DNA of 5,579 nt from Patescibacteria group bacterium (GTDB taxonomy: Bacteria; Patescibacteriota; Saccharimonadia; Saccharimonadales; Saccharimonadaceae), in assembly GCA_030917245.1 (NCBI GenBank), contig JAUPVA010000076.1:1-5579 (forward strand), given 5' to 3'. Below are positions 1-5,456 of the stretch, in pieces; position 1 is the first letter of the stretch, and every line of letters starts with the position of its first letter. The notes beneath the pieces are model-generated. The model did not search any database. It saw only the letters and a list, made by a program, of their open reading frames with translations, and was not told the origin of the DNA. Position numbers and translations under genes: made by a program.

Positions 1-2
1 AG

Positions 3-776
3 CACGATATCGACCGAGTTCATGACCTTATCGCACTCCGAATTATCGTGGACGATCTATCGACTTGCTATTTGGTGCTAGGGGTTCTTCATGAACTGTA
101 CACTCCTATGTTTAACCGAATTAAAGATTACGTCGCACAGCCTAAGATGAATGGATACCAAAGCCTTCACACGACGATTCAAACTCCCAGCGGGCAGATC
201 GTTGAATTCCAAGTGCGGACCCGTGAAATGCATGAGTATGCCGAACGCGGCCTGGCTGCTAGCTTTCATTACAATGAGAAAAAACTGACCGATGCGTACC
301 GCAAAGGAACTCTTGCTTCTCTGCCTCAGAACCTTTCATGGATTCGCGAACTGCAAACTGCCGCATCAAAGGCAGGATCCGGCAAAAGTTTCGACGCTCA
401 GAAATTCCGCATGAATTTGTTTAATGATCGAATTTTTATTTACTCACCAAAAGGTGACATTTGGGACCTGCCAAATGGTGCCTACGCTCTTGATTTCGCC
501 TATCGTATTCACTCCGACATCGCCGCACATACCAGTGGGTTTATAGTAAACGGTGCCATGAAGCCATTTAGTTACAAACTTCAGCATGGTGATACTGTTG
601 AAGTACTTACGAGCAAGACAGCGCACCCAAAAGCCGAATGGAAAGAATTTATTGCAACAACTCATGCCAAAGAAAAACTCAGACTGCAGCTCTCTCGACA
701 GAATCGCGGAATCCTCAGTAGTATGACAGAACGTCTAAAAGGTCGAAAGCGACCCCCGTTCAAAGCAAAGCTATAA
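3..776 (+). CDS. RelA/SpoT-family (p)ppGpp synthetase, 3' part (5' end outside window)
   Basis: Transfers pyrophosphate from ATP to GTP/GDP to make the stringent-response alarmone (p)ppGpp in the cytoplasm. The frame is open from base 3, giving 257 visible residues. The GTG at 48 is internal, because synthetase homology (DRVHDLIALRIIV) begins before it. The synthetase core includes RIKDY (about residues 39-43), NGYQSLHTT just after, and EFQVRT (68-73) carrying the family's catalytic glutamate. The usual Gly of the GRxKDY motif is Asn. A TGS domain follows at about 143-203 (RIFIYSPKGD, DFAYRIHSDI, LQHGDTVEVLTSK). The protein ends about 54 residues after the TGS with a basic tail. The helical, zinc-finger/CC and ACT domains of long RelA/Rel proteins are absent. 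The HD hydrolase region would lie upstream, so whether this enzyme also degrades ppGpp cannot be told. The stop overlaps the convergent Nudix gene by 6 bases. Whether it should be named relA, spoT or rel is not resolvable here. Confidence 0.93.
   Translation, partial: HDIDRVHDLIALRIIVDDLSTCYLVLGVLHELYTPMFNRIKDYVAQPKMNGYQSLHTTIQTPSGQIVEFQVRTREMHEYAERGLAASFHYNEKKLTDAYRKGTLASLPQNLSWIRELQTAASKAGSGKSFDAQKFRMNLFNDRIFIYSPKGDIWDLPNGAYALDFAYRIHSDIAAHTSGFIVNGAMKPFSYKLQHGDTVEVLTSKTAHPKAEWKEFIATTHAKEKLRLQLSRQNRGILSSMTERLKGRKRPPFKAKL
741..754 (-). terminator. Candidate intrinsic terminator of the ppa-Nudix unit, inside the synthetase gene
   Basis: Read on the minus strand, a GGTCG-CTTT-CGACC hairpin (5-bp stem, 4-base loop) is followed directly by TTTT at 737-740. 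It begins about 16 bases past the Nudix stop codon. Two possible G-U pairs would lengthen the stem into the T run. The stem is short, so this is a plausible but modest call. It lies within the last codons of the opposing RelA/SpoT-family gene. Confidence 0.42.
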
Positions 777-1199
777 CCCAGCTAGTATGTCATTTTGACG
801 TATATAATCTAACGCCTCTCGATAAGTTGGAGCCAACTGAGGCTCAACTTCCGCTAGCCGATTAAGCTCGGCCCATTCATATGCCTTGTGCTCCCAACTT
901 ATCGTAACCGCAGGGATTGTGCCGGAAACTTTCGCCCGGTACAACAATGTTGGATAGCTTTTGCCTCCGATGAGTTGGGTTGTGGCGTACATTACCCTGA
1001 CTTCCGTAACTTCAAGCCCTGTCTCTTCGAGAATTTCACGCTCCACCGCTTCACCAGGTTCTTCGTATTTCTCAATCATTCCTCCTGGAAGGTCAAAAAA
1101 TCCAGCAAGCGTAGGGTGAGTATCGCTACGGGTAAGCAATAAAAACTTTCCGCTGTCGTCGAGTACCACCGCTTTAGCAACGAAGCACGTAGCGGTCAT
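771..1199 (-). CDS. Nudix hydrolase (MutT-like)
   Basis: A 142-residue Nudix-fold protein that would hydrolyse a nucleoside diphosphate linked to another moiety, releasing a phosphate-containing product; Mg2+-dependent and cytoplasmic. The Nudix box fits GX5EX7REUXEEXGU exactly: G40, E46, R54-E55, E58-E59, G61-L62. The loop WEHKAYEWAEL (about 102-112), before the last helix, is typical of small MutT/ADP-ribose-pyrophosphatase-like members. The substrate cannot be read from sequence; oxidised dNTPs, ADP-ribose or ppGpp-type nucleotides are all possible. The ATG lies 2 bases after the ppa stop (TAG-CG-ATG) with no clear Shine-Dalgarno, so translation is probably coupled to ppa. Its stop overlaps the end of the convergent (p)ppGpp synthetase gene by 6 bases. 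Length and motif are normal, with no sign of damage. Confidence 0.93.
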   Translation of the reverse strand: MTATCFVAKAVVLDDSGKFLLLTRSDTHPTLAGFFDLPGGMIEKYEEPGEAVEREILEETGLEVTEVRVMYATTQLIGGKSYPTLLYRAKVSGTIPAVTISWEHKAYEWAELNRLAEVEPQLAPTYREALDYIRQNDILAGL

Positions 1200-1201
1200 C
1201 G

Positions 1202-1726
1202 CTACCGATTATTCCATCGATCTATACAAGATTTAATAATCGCCTTTGCTTCTTCGGCATCACCCCAGCCTTTAACGACGGTACTTCCGGGTTTTTTTAG
1301 ATCCTTATAGTGCGTAAAGTGATGTTCTAACTGAGCAACCAGTTGAGGAATATCTTCGAGGCTATTGATGCGATTGTCGTCCCTATTGTCTGCCGGTACA
1401 ACAACAACCTTATCGTCAATTTCTCCGTCGTCCTCAAATTTCATGACACCAATAATTTTGGCTTCAAGCCAAACTCCCGTTGCAAGCGGCTCAGGGCAAA
1501 TTATAAGCGTATCGAGCTCATCACCATCTTCATCGAGCGTCTGCGGAATAAAGCCATAGTTACATGGTTTTGCAAAAATTGCGGGCTCAACGCGATCAAG
1601 CATAAATACAGCACGCTCGCGATCCCATTCAACCTTTAGGCGCGAGCCTTCGGGTATTTCTACTACGGTATTCACCGTCCCCTGATCCACATTCCCTGGA
1701 GTTAATACTTGGTTAAAATCAGCCAT
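1202..1726 (-). CDS. ppa: Inorganic pyrophosphatase, family I (soluble)
   Basis: Hydrolyses pyrophosphate to two phosphates in the cytoplasm, pulling forward biosynthetic reactions such as nucleic acid polymerisation and aminoacyl-tRNA synthesis. The 174-residue length matches bacterial family I enzymes. Aligned by eye to the E. coli enzyme, the active-site residues are E23, K31, E33, R45, Y57, the metal-binding DGDELD block (D67, D69, D72), D99, D104, K106 and Y140-K141. One difference is a Lys (K53, in FAKPCNYGF) where E. coli has Tyr51. Thr73 after DGDELD is also unusual for the PROSITE-type signature. The ATG at 1726 is well supported by AGGAGA 7 bases upstream and by an extended -10 promoter 39 bases upstream. 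It is first in a two-gene unit with the Nudix gene. Confidence 0.96.
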   Translation of the reverse strand: MADFNQVLTPGNVDQGTVNTVVEIPEGSRLKVEWDRERAVFMLDRVEPAIFAKPCNYGFIPQTLDEDGDELDTLIICPEPLATGVWLEAKIIGVMKFEDDGEIDDKVVVVPADNRDDNRINSLEDIPQLVAQLEHHFTHYKDLKKPGSTVVKGWGDAEEAKAIIKSCIDRWNNR

Positions 1727-1733
1727 TCAGTTT

Positions 1734-1739
1734 TCTCCT
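1734..1739 (-). promoter_or_regulatory. Ribosome binding site of ppa
   Basis: AGGAGA on the minus strand, 7 bases before the ppa ATG. It is a strong Shine-Dalgarno match and fixes the ppa start codon. Confidence 0.8.
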
Positions 1740-1765
1740 GTCTACTGTAACAATTCTTTTTATTT

Positions 1766-1774
1766 AGTATATCA
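1766..1774 (-). promoter_or_regulatory. Extended -10 promoter of ppa
   Basis: The minus strand reads TGATATACT: an extended -10 TGN followed by TATACT, one mismatch from TATAAT. It leaves 39 bases between the hexamer and the ATG, predicting a leader of about 30 bases. No convincing TTGACA-like -35 lies 16-18 bases upstream, which is tolerated for extended -10 promoters. A 13-base block spanning it (plus strand TTAGTATATCAAA, 1764-1776) recurs exactly before the FKBP gene. Confidence 0.62.
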
Positions 1775-1810
1775 AATTGTCTTTATGGGAACCCTACCGA
1801 GATAGAGCTG

Positions 1811-1816
1811 TATAAT
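1811..1816 (+). promoter_or_regulatory. -10 element of the PLD-family gene (leaderless start)
   Basis: A perfect TATAAT ends 6 bases before the ATG at 1823, so transcription would start at or within a base or two of the start codon. There is no Shine-Dalgarno and no room for a leader. No good -35 is seen at 16-18 bases. This sits back-to-back with the ppa promoter in the 96-base divergent region 1727-1822. Confidence 0.6.
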
Positions 1817-1822
1817 GAAGTC

Positions 1823-2809
1823 ATGTCTTCACCTAAATTGCTGATTACTGCCGATTACATCGAAGAAGCTATTAAAGCCATTTCTACCGCAAAACAGCGT
1901 GTCATGTTTATGTCACTCATGTTTACCGATGACGATGTTACCGATGATTTTGTCGATGCTCTTGAGGCAGCAGCGGAGCGGGGAGTCCGCGTCCAAATTG
2001 CTGCTGATGTGTTTACCTACGGAGAGTTAGGTGGGCATTTTCTTCCCTTTAAATTCTTTACCGAAAAATCTCGCGCGACTACGTCTACCGTTAAAGAATT
2101 GTCTAAAAAAGGAATCACGTTTAATTGGCTGGGGCGCTTTAGCGTCACGCCTGTTTCAGGTAGAACACATATTAAATGCCTAGTGGTCGATGACGTGGCG
2201 TTCTCATTTGGTGGCGTCAACCTATACGGCAAAGATATCGTTGGCAATAACGATTACATGTTTATGTGTAAGGACAAAAGGCTTGCCGATGACCTAGCCC
2301 ATGAATTTAATCAAATCACCAAAGCCGATCGCGGTCATTACACTTATCGAAGCCATAAGTTTTCTTATGGCAAGCATCTTGTGCTGACTGATGGTGGCTT
2401 CCAAGGTGACTCAATTATCTACCGACGAGTTTGCGAACTCGCACGAGAAGCTCAAGATATCCTGCTTGTCTCGCAGTATTGTCCTACCGGAAAACTAAGT
2501 CGAATTTTAAAAACAAAATCTTCCCGATTGTACTTCAATCCGCCAGAGCTAGCGGGGCCACTCAACCGCATGGTAATCACTTTTGGTATGTTCTTTTCTG
2601 GTCACAAGACACTATATAAACAGCAACGCTACCTACATGCAAAATTCATGATTTTTACTATGCCAGACGGAAAGAAGGTTGCCGTAACTGGTTCACATAA
2701 TTTTGTGTATGGAGGCGTACTAGCAGGAACGCGTGAAATTGCATTAGAAACGGACGACCCGAAGATCGTCCGTCAGCTCGAACGTTTTTTTGAATCCTAC
2801 GTAGCCTGA
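1823..2809 (+). CDS. Phospholipase D-family protein, cardiolipin-synthase-like
   Basis: A 328-residue PLD-superfamily protein with two HKD-type half-sites, likely a phosphatidyltransferase or phosphodiesterase acting on phospholipid (cardiolipin or phosphatidylglycerol metabolism) or, less likely, nucleic acid. Half-site one is canonical: H116-x-K118-x4-D123 followed by FGGVN (N133). In half-site two, H272-x-K274 and GSHN (290-293) are present, but Thr279 stands where Asp is expected and an Asp appears three residues later (D282), suggesting a small loop insertion. The N-terminal part (VMFMSLMFTDDD, then AAERGVRVQIAADVFTYGEL) is typical of the family. Unlike ClsA there are no N-terminal transmembrane helices, so it is probably cytoplasmic or peripheral at the membrane. 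The ATG lies 6 bases after TATAAT with no ribosome site. The TGA stop overlaps the end of convergent trxB by 13 bases. The exact substrate is uncertain. Confidence 0.88.
   Translation: MSSPKLLITADYIEEAIKAISTAKQRVMFMSLMFTDDDVTDDFVDALEAAAERGVRVQIAADVFTYGELGGHFLPFKFFTEKSRATTSTVKELSKKGITFNWLGRFSVTPVSGRTHIKCLVVDDVAFSFGGVNLYGKDIVGNNDYMFMCKDKRLADDLAHEFNQITKADRGHYTYRSHKFSYGKHLVLTDGGFQGDSIIYRRVCELAREAQDILLVSQYCPTGKLSRILKTKSSRLYFNPPELAGPLNRMVITFGMFFSGHKTLYKQQRYLHAKFMIFTMPDGKKVAVTGSHNFVYGGVLAGTREIALETDDPKIVRQLERFFESYVA
2750..2773 (-). terminator. Intrinsic terminator of the FKBP-trxB unit with a UUCG tetraloop, inside the PLD gene
   Basis: The minus-strand RNA forms a 10-bp stem (arms 2764-2773 and 2750-2759) closed by C(UUCG)G, a very stable tetraloop. 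One pair is a U-G wobble (2765-2758). The T-rich run TTTCT follows directly. It starts 23 bases after the trxB stop. On the plus strand the wobble becomes a C-A mismatch and the loop is CGAA, so the structure fits better as a minus-strand RNA element. It lies entirely within the last 20 codons of the opposing PLD gene. Confidence 0.65.
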
Positions 2810-3768
2810 GGCGACTCCGTGTCACCCAAGTGATGCTTTAAGCCATCGAGATACTCTCGAATGCTCAGTGCTGCACTCGCACCCTCGCCAACCGCGCTCG
2901 CAATCTGAAGCGTCGCGCCACTCCTAACATCACCACTTGCAAACACGCCCTTCATGCTCGTGGCAAGTTTACTATCGGTCTTAATCAAACCATATTCATC
3001 AAGCTCGATTGAAGATTCTTTTAGGAACCCCGTATTCGGCAAAAGCCCCACGAATACAAATACTCCGTCTGTTTCGATAGATTTTTCAACACCGTTATCA
3101 CTAACCCGAACACTTGAGATTTTTCCGTCGGTAGAAACCATTTCTACGGGCGACGTGCCAAGATGGACTGTAACATGACCGATTTCGACATACTTCTGTA
3201 GTTCTTTCTGAAGTACTTCACTTGCTTTGAGTGTGCTTCGAACAACTAAATCAATGTGACTAGCAAATCGAGTCAGAAAAATAGTCTCTTGAACTGCAGA
3301 ATTTCCGCCACCAATTACTACTAACTTTCTATCCCGGTAAAATGCTCCGTCGCATGTCGCACAGTAATGAACTCCCCGTCCAAAGTATTCAGCTTCACCG
3401 GGTACTCCCGTTTTTTTGTAATCGCTCCCTGTTGCGATAAGCACTGCCTTGGCCCGTACCTCCTGTCCATCAACGGATATCGTCTTGTAGTCACCGTCGT
3501 CACGTATTTCTGAAACTTCACCTAGTTCAATCTGTGCTCCAAATCGCTCAGCTTGAGACTGAAATAAACTCGCAAGCTTCATGCCTTCTACGCCATCTGG
3601 AAAGCCAGGATAATTATCTACTTTGTCGGTTATTGCCGCCATGCCACCGACGACACCTTTTTCGTACAGTACCGTGTCAATATCTTCTCGTGTCGTATAC
3701 ACACCAGCTGCTAATGCACTTGGACCGGCACCAATCATCACTACATCACGCACTTTCATATCTGCCAT
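2797..3768 (-). CDS. trxB: Thioredoxin reductase (FAD flavoprotein)
   Basis: A cytoplasmic low-molecular-weight thioredoxin reductase that passes electrons from a reduced pyridine nucleotide through FAD to a CxxC disulfide and on to thioredoxin. At 323 residues it is normal length. The N-terminal FAD motif is GAGPSALAAG (13-22), the redox site C136-A-T-C139-D, the nucleotide-binding GGGNSA (153-158), and the C-terminal FAD motif GVFASGDVR (274-282). The HRRxxxR segment that binds the NADPH 2'-phosphate in E. coli TrxB is here VVRSTLK (175-181): one Arg remains and the last is Lys, so cofactor preference may differ. The ATG at 3768 is chosen because AAGGAG lies 10 bases upstream; a second ATG three codons in is less well placed. 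It starts 1 base after the FKBP stop, so the two are co-transcribed and probably translationally coupled. No thioredoxin gene is in the window. Confidence 0.95.
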   Translation of the reverse strand: MADMKVRDVVMIGAGPSALAAGVYTTREDIDTVLYEKGVVGGMAAITDKVDNYPGFPDGVEGMKLASLFQSQAERFGAQIELGEVSEIRDDGDYKTISVDGQEVRAKAVLIATGSDYKKTGVPGEAEYFGRGVHYCATCDGAFYRDRKLVVIGGGNSAVQETIFLTRFASHIDLVVRSTLKASEVLQKELQKYVEIGHVTVHLGTSPVEMVSTDGKISSVRVSDNGVEKSIETDGVFVFVGLLPNTGFLKESSIELDEYGLIKTDSKLATSMKGVFASGDVRSGATLQIASAVGEGASAALSIREYLDGLKHHLGDTESPQAT

Positions 3769-3769
3769 T

Positions 3770-4324
3770 TTATTTAAGCTCCTTGATTTCTACGATGAAC
3801 TGGAGCGGTCCGACCGGTCGTCCCATGCCATCATCAGTAGAACCGTACGCTTTTTCTGCAGGTATCGTCAATTTTACCGTTGAACCAACTTTAGCTCCCG
3901 TCAAACCTTCGGTCCAGCCTGGTATTACACCCTGGAGACTAAATTCCGCAGGAGTTACCGTCCCACTCTTTTTGCTGCTATCAAAGATTTTACCGTCGCT
4001 TGTCCATCCGAAATAATTCGCGCTTATCGTCGAATCTTTGGTCAGCTGCTCTCCCGATCCTTCTACTAAAGTTTCGACTTTTAATTCTTTGACACTTTCC
4101 GCATCAAAAGGCTCAGCACGGTATCCATCTAAAGGTTCGCTCGCTTTTTGTTGCTGTTCCTGCTGCTGCTTAATCATCTTTGCAAACTCTTTTTGCTGGC
4201 GTTCAGCGTCACTCGCTTCATTTTGCGGTGCCAGTATCATTACTAAGAACCCACCGATTGTACCTACTGTTAAAACAATCGCGATTATCCATATTCCAGC
4301 GCGTTGCGCAGTCGATGTAGCCAT
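3770..4324 (-). CDS. Membrane-anchored FKBP-type peptidyl-prolyl cis-trans isomerase
   Basis: A 184-residue folding enzyme that would catalyse proline isomerisation outside the cytoplasmic membrane. Residues about 10-32 form one hydrophobic helix with no lipobox cysteine, so it reads as an uncleaved N-terminal anchor. A charged, Gln-rich probable coiled coil follows (about 37-62, including KQQQEQQQK), then a linker. The FKBP domain occupies about 88-184. The FKBP12 active-site set is present: Y104, F114-D115, F128, V133-I134, W137, Y160 and F176, matching Tyr26, Phe36-Asp37, Phe46, Val55-Ile56, Trp59, Tyr82 and Phe99. An active isomerase is therefore likely. The ATG is fixed by a TAA three codons upstream in frame and by AAGGGGAG just before it. 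An own promoter overlaps the upstream pheT stop. trxB follows after 1 base. Orientation (N in, catalytic domain out) is inferred. Confidence 0.92.
   Translation of the reverse strand: MATSTAQRAGIWIIAIVLTVGTIGGFLVMILAPQNEASDAERQQKEFAKMIKQQQEQQQKASEPLDGYRAEPFDAESVKELKVETLVEGSGEQLTKDSTISANYFGWTSDGKIFDSSKKSGTVTPAEFSLQGVIPGWTEGLTGAKVGSTVKLTIPAEKAYGSTDDGMGRPVGPLQFIVEIKELK
3779..3784 (-). promoter_or_regulatory. Ribosome binding site of trxB, inside the FKBP coding end
   Basis: AAGGAG on the minus strand, 10 bases before the trxB ATG at 3768. It is formed by the Lys-Glu codons near the FKBP C-terminus, tying the two reading frames together. It favours this ATG over the one three codons downstream. 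Confidence 0.7.
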
Positions 4325-4327
4325 ATA

Positions 4328-4335
4328 CTCCCCTT
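4328..4335 (-). promoter_or_regulatory. Ribosome binding site of the FKBP gene
   Basis: AAGGGGAG on the minus strand ends 3 bases before the ATG, or 5 bases if the GGGG core pairs. The spacing is short but the purine block is strong. The in-frame TAA it overlaps leaves no earlier start. Confidence 0.6.
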
Positions 4336-4364
4336 ATGTTTCAGTCGTGTTATTTACTTGTCTT

Positions 4365-4373
4365 AGTATATCA
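4365..4373 (-). promoter_or_regulatory. Extended -10 promoter of FKBP-trxB, overlapping the pheT stop codon
   Basis: The minus strand reads TGATATACT, where the TGA is also the pheT stop codon. There are 40 bases to the FKBP ATG, nearly the same spacing as at ppa (39). The surrounding 13-base block (plus strand TTAGTATATCAAA, 4363-4375) is identical to the ppa promoter. No good -35 is visible. No terminator lies between pheT and this gene, so read-through from pheT is also possible. Confidence 0.6.
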
Positions 4374-5435
4374 AACGACGCTCGCAGAACACTCAAGCTT
4401 TGCTCGCTCAGCATATTTTTCGAGCATCTTCGAAACTTCGTTATCTGTCAGAGTTTTTTCGTAGCTAGTAACAACAAATCGAAAAGTTACGGTCTTTTTT
4501 TGCTCACTCGGTGGCTGGTAAATAGATATCGGTGATATTTTAATAGCTAAATCCGAGGAATAGCCTTTAGTGACATCTAAAGCCAATTTATATAAATCGC
4601 CGTAAGTCACACTCTCGGCTACTTTGAGTGATATGTCCTGACTGACGCTTGGGTATCTCGATAAAGGTTGGTACTGCGATGTTGGCATTGCAGAAGCTTG
4701 GAGTGCCGACAGTCGCAAGCTGGCTCCTGCACTATATGACGGCAGCTTGAAATTCTTAGTGACAGAACGCTCGAATTCGCCTACTAAGCCAAGAATTTGC
4801 TCACCCGATCGGACCAGCGCTGTGCGCGATGGATTATACATAACCTGACCCATGTCAGCCATCTTATCAGTGAGGGGAGTAACCTCTACAGAAACACCTA
4901 AATCGCTGGCTAACTGCTCAACGATACGTCGCATTTGGTAAAAAGCAGCACCCTGACCAATTTGCTTAGAAGCATACACCATTTCGAGAAGATCAGTTTC
5001 TGCTGGCAAATCTTCCTCATAATCATTCTTGTTATGCCCTTTGCCAAGCTCGTATAAGACAAATGCGTCGTGCCCTGCTTTGATATTCATATGAACTTTG
5101 TCGAGCAGGCTTGGCATTAGACTGAGCCGATAATATTGCAAATCTGGACTAAGAGCATTAGTAAGCTTAAATGCATCTGATACATTTTGACCTGATCGTA
5201 CTAATACTTTTTCATGAACAAAGCTGTAGGTAAGCACTTCGTTTGCCCCAAGTGATTTCATAATCTCACGAATCTTACGCTTTAAGCGCAGTTTTTGATT
5301 AACCGGAGCCGGCTTGGCCGATCGCGGCGGGAGCTCTCGTGGAAGATTTTCAAATCCATACAAGCGACCTACTTCCTCAACGATATCTTCAGGTAACTCG
5401 ATATCAGTCCGCCAAAAAGGCGCACGGATATTCAA
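4371..5435 (-). CDS. pheT: Phenylalanyl-tRNA synthetase beta subunit, C-terminal part
   Basis: The beta chain of the (alpha-beta)2 enzyme that charges tRNA-Phe. This stretch (354 residues from a TTG) covers the end of the B5 domain (WRTDIELPEDIVEEVGRLYGF, about 8-28), the catalytic-like core (LTNALSPDLQYYRLSLMPSLL about 91-111, then FVLYELGKG), and a complete FDX-ACB anticodon-binding domain (about 258-354, including RYPSVSQDISL and KTLTDNEV). The natural C-terminus is present. The TTG at 5433-5435 is almost certainly not a true start. B5 homology (TEEDGEL) continues upstream to 5456, where an in-frame TGA (5457-5459) interrupts it, and homology resumes beyond. Full PheT needs several hundred more N-terminal residues, which lie outside the window. 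Either the gene is really broken or the base calls near this edge are wrong; an essential gene makes error more likely. pheS would be expected further upstream. Confidence 0.88.
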   Translation of the reverse strand: MNIRAPFWRTDIELPEDIVEEVGRLYGFENLPRELPPRSAKPAPVNQKLRLKRKIREIMKSLGANEVLTYSFVHEKVLVRSGQNVSDAFKLTNALSPDLQYYRLSLMPSLLDKVHMNIKAGHDAFVLYELGKGHNKNDYEEDLPAETDLLEMVYASKQIGQGAAFYQMRRIVEQLASDLGVSVEVTPLTDKMADMGQVMYNPSRTALVRSGEQILGLVGEFERSVTKNFKLPSYSAGASLRLSALQASAMPTSQYQPLSRYPSVSQDISLKVAESVTYGDLYKLALDVTKGYSSDLAIKISPISIYQPPSEQKKTVTFRFVVTSYEKTLTDNEVSKMLEKYAERAKLECSASVV

Positions 5436-5456
5436 TTCTCCATCTTCTTCAGTGTA

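Noticed and set aside
48..50. GTG as the start of the (p)ppGpp synthetase
   Set aside because: The frame is open to the window edge and the residues before it match the synthetase domain, so the gene starts outside the window.
824..850. Inverted repeat (10 bp with one bulged G, 6-base loop) about 48 bases after the synthetase stop
   Set aside because: No T run follows on either strand and it lies within conserved Nudix codons, so a terminator role for the synthetase gene is not supported.
1343..1639. Open frames on the plus strand across ppa
   Set aside because: They lie opposite a fully conserved pyrophosphatase, show no family motifs, and are antisense shadows.
2785..2791. T7 run downstream of the 2750-2773 hairpin on the plus strand, as a terminator for PLD
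   Set aside because: It is 11 bases from the stem and still upstream of the PLD stop codon; the hairpin is also weaker on this strand.
2843..2857. Short hairpin TCGAGA-TAC-TCTCGA just after the PLD stop
   Set aside because: It has a 3-base loop, no T run, and lies within trxB codons; it is likely chance.
3534..4016. A 160-codon open frame on the plus strand across trxB and FKBP
   Set aside because: It is low-complexity, spans two well-supported genes on the other strand and has no ribosome site or recognisable domain.
4038..4535. Cys/Ser-rich 165-codon frame on the plus strand
   Set aside because: The Cys-rich run is only the complement of the Gln codons of the FKBP coiled coil; it is antisense to FKBP and pheT.
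5433..5435. TTG as a genuine start codon of a short pheT
   Set aside because: It cuts through the B5 domain, has no well-spaced ribosome site, and homology continues upstream in frame.
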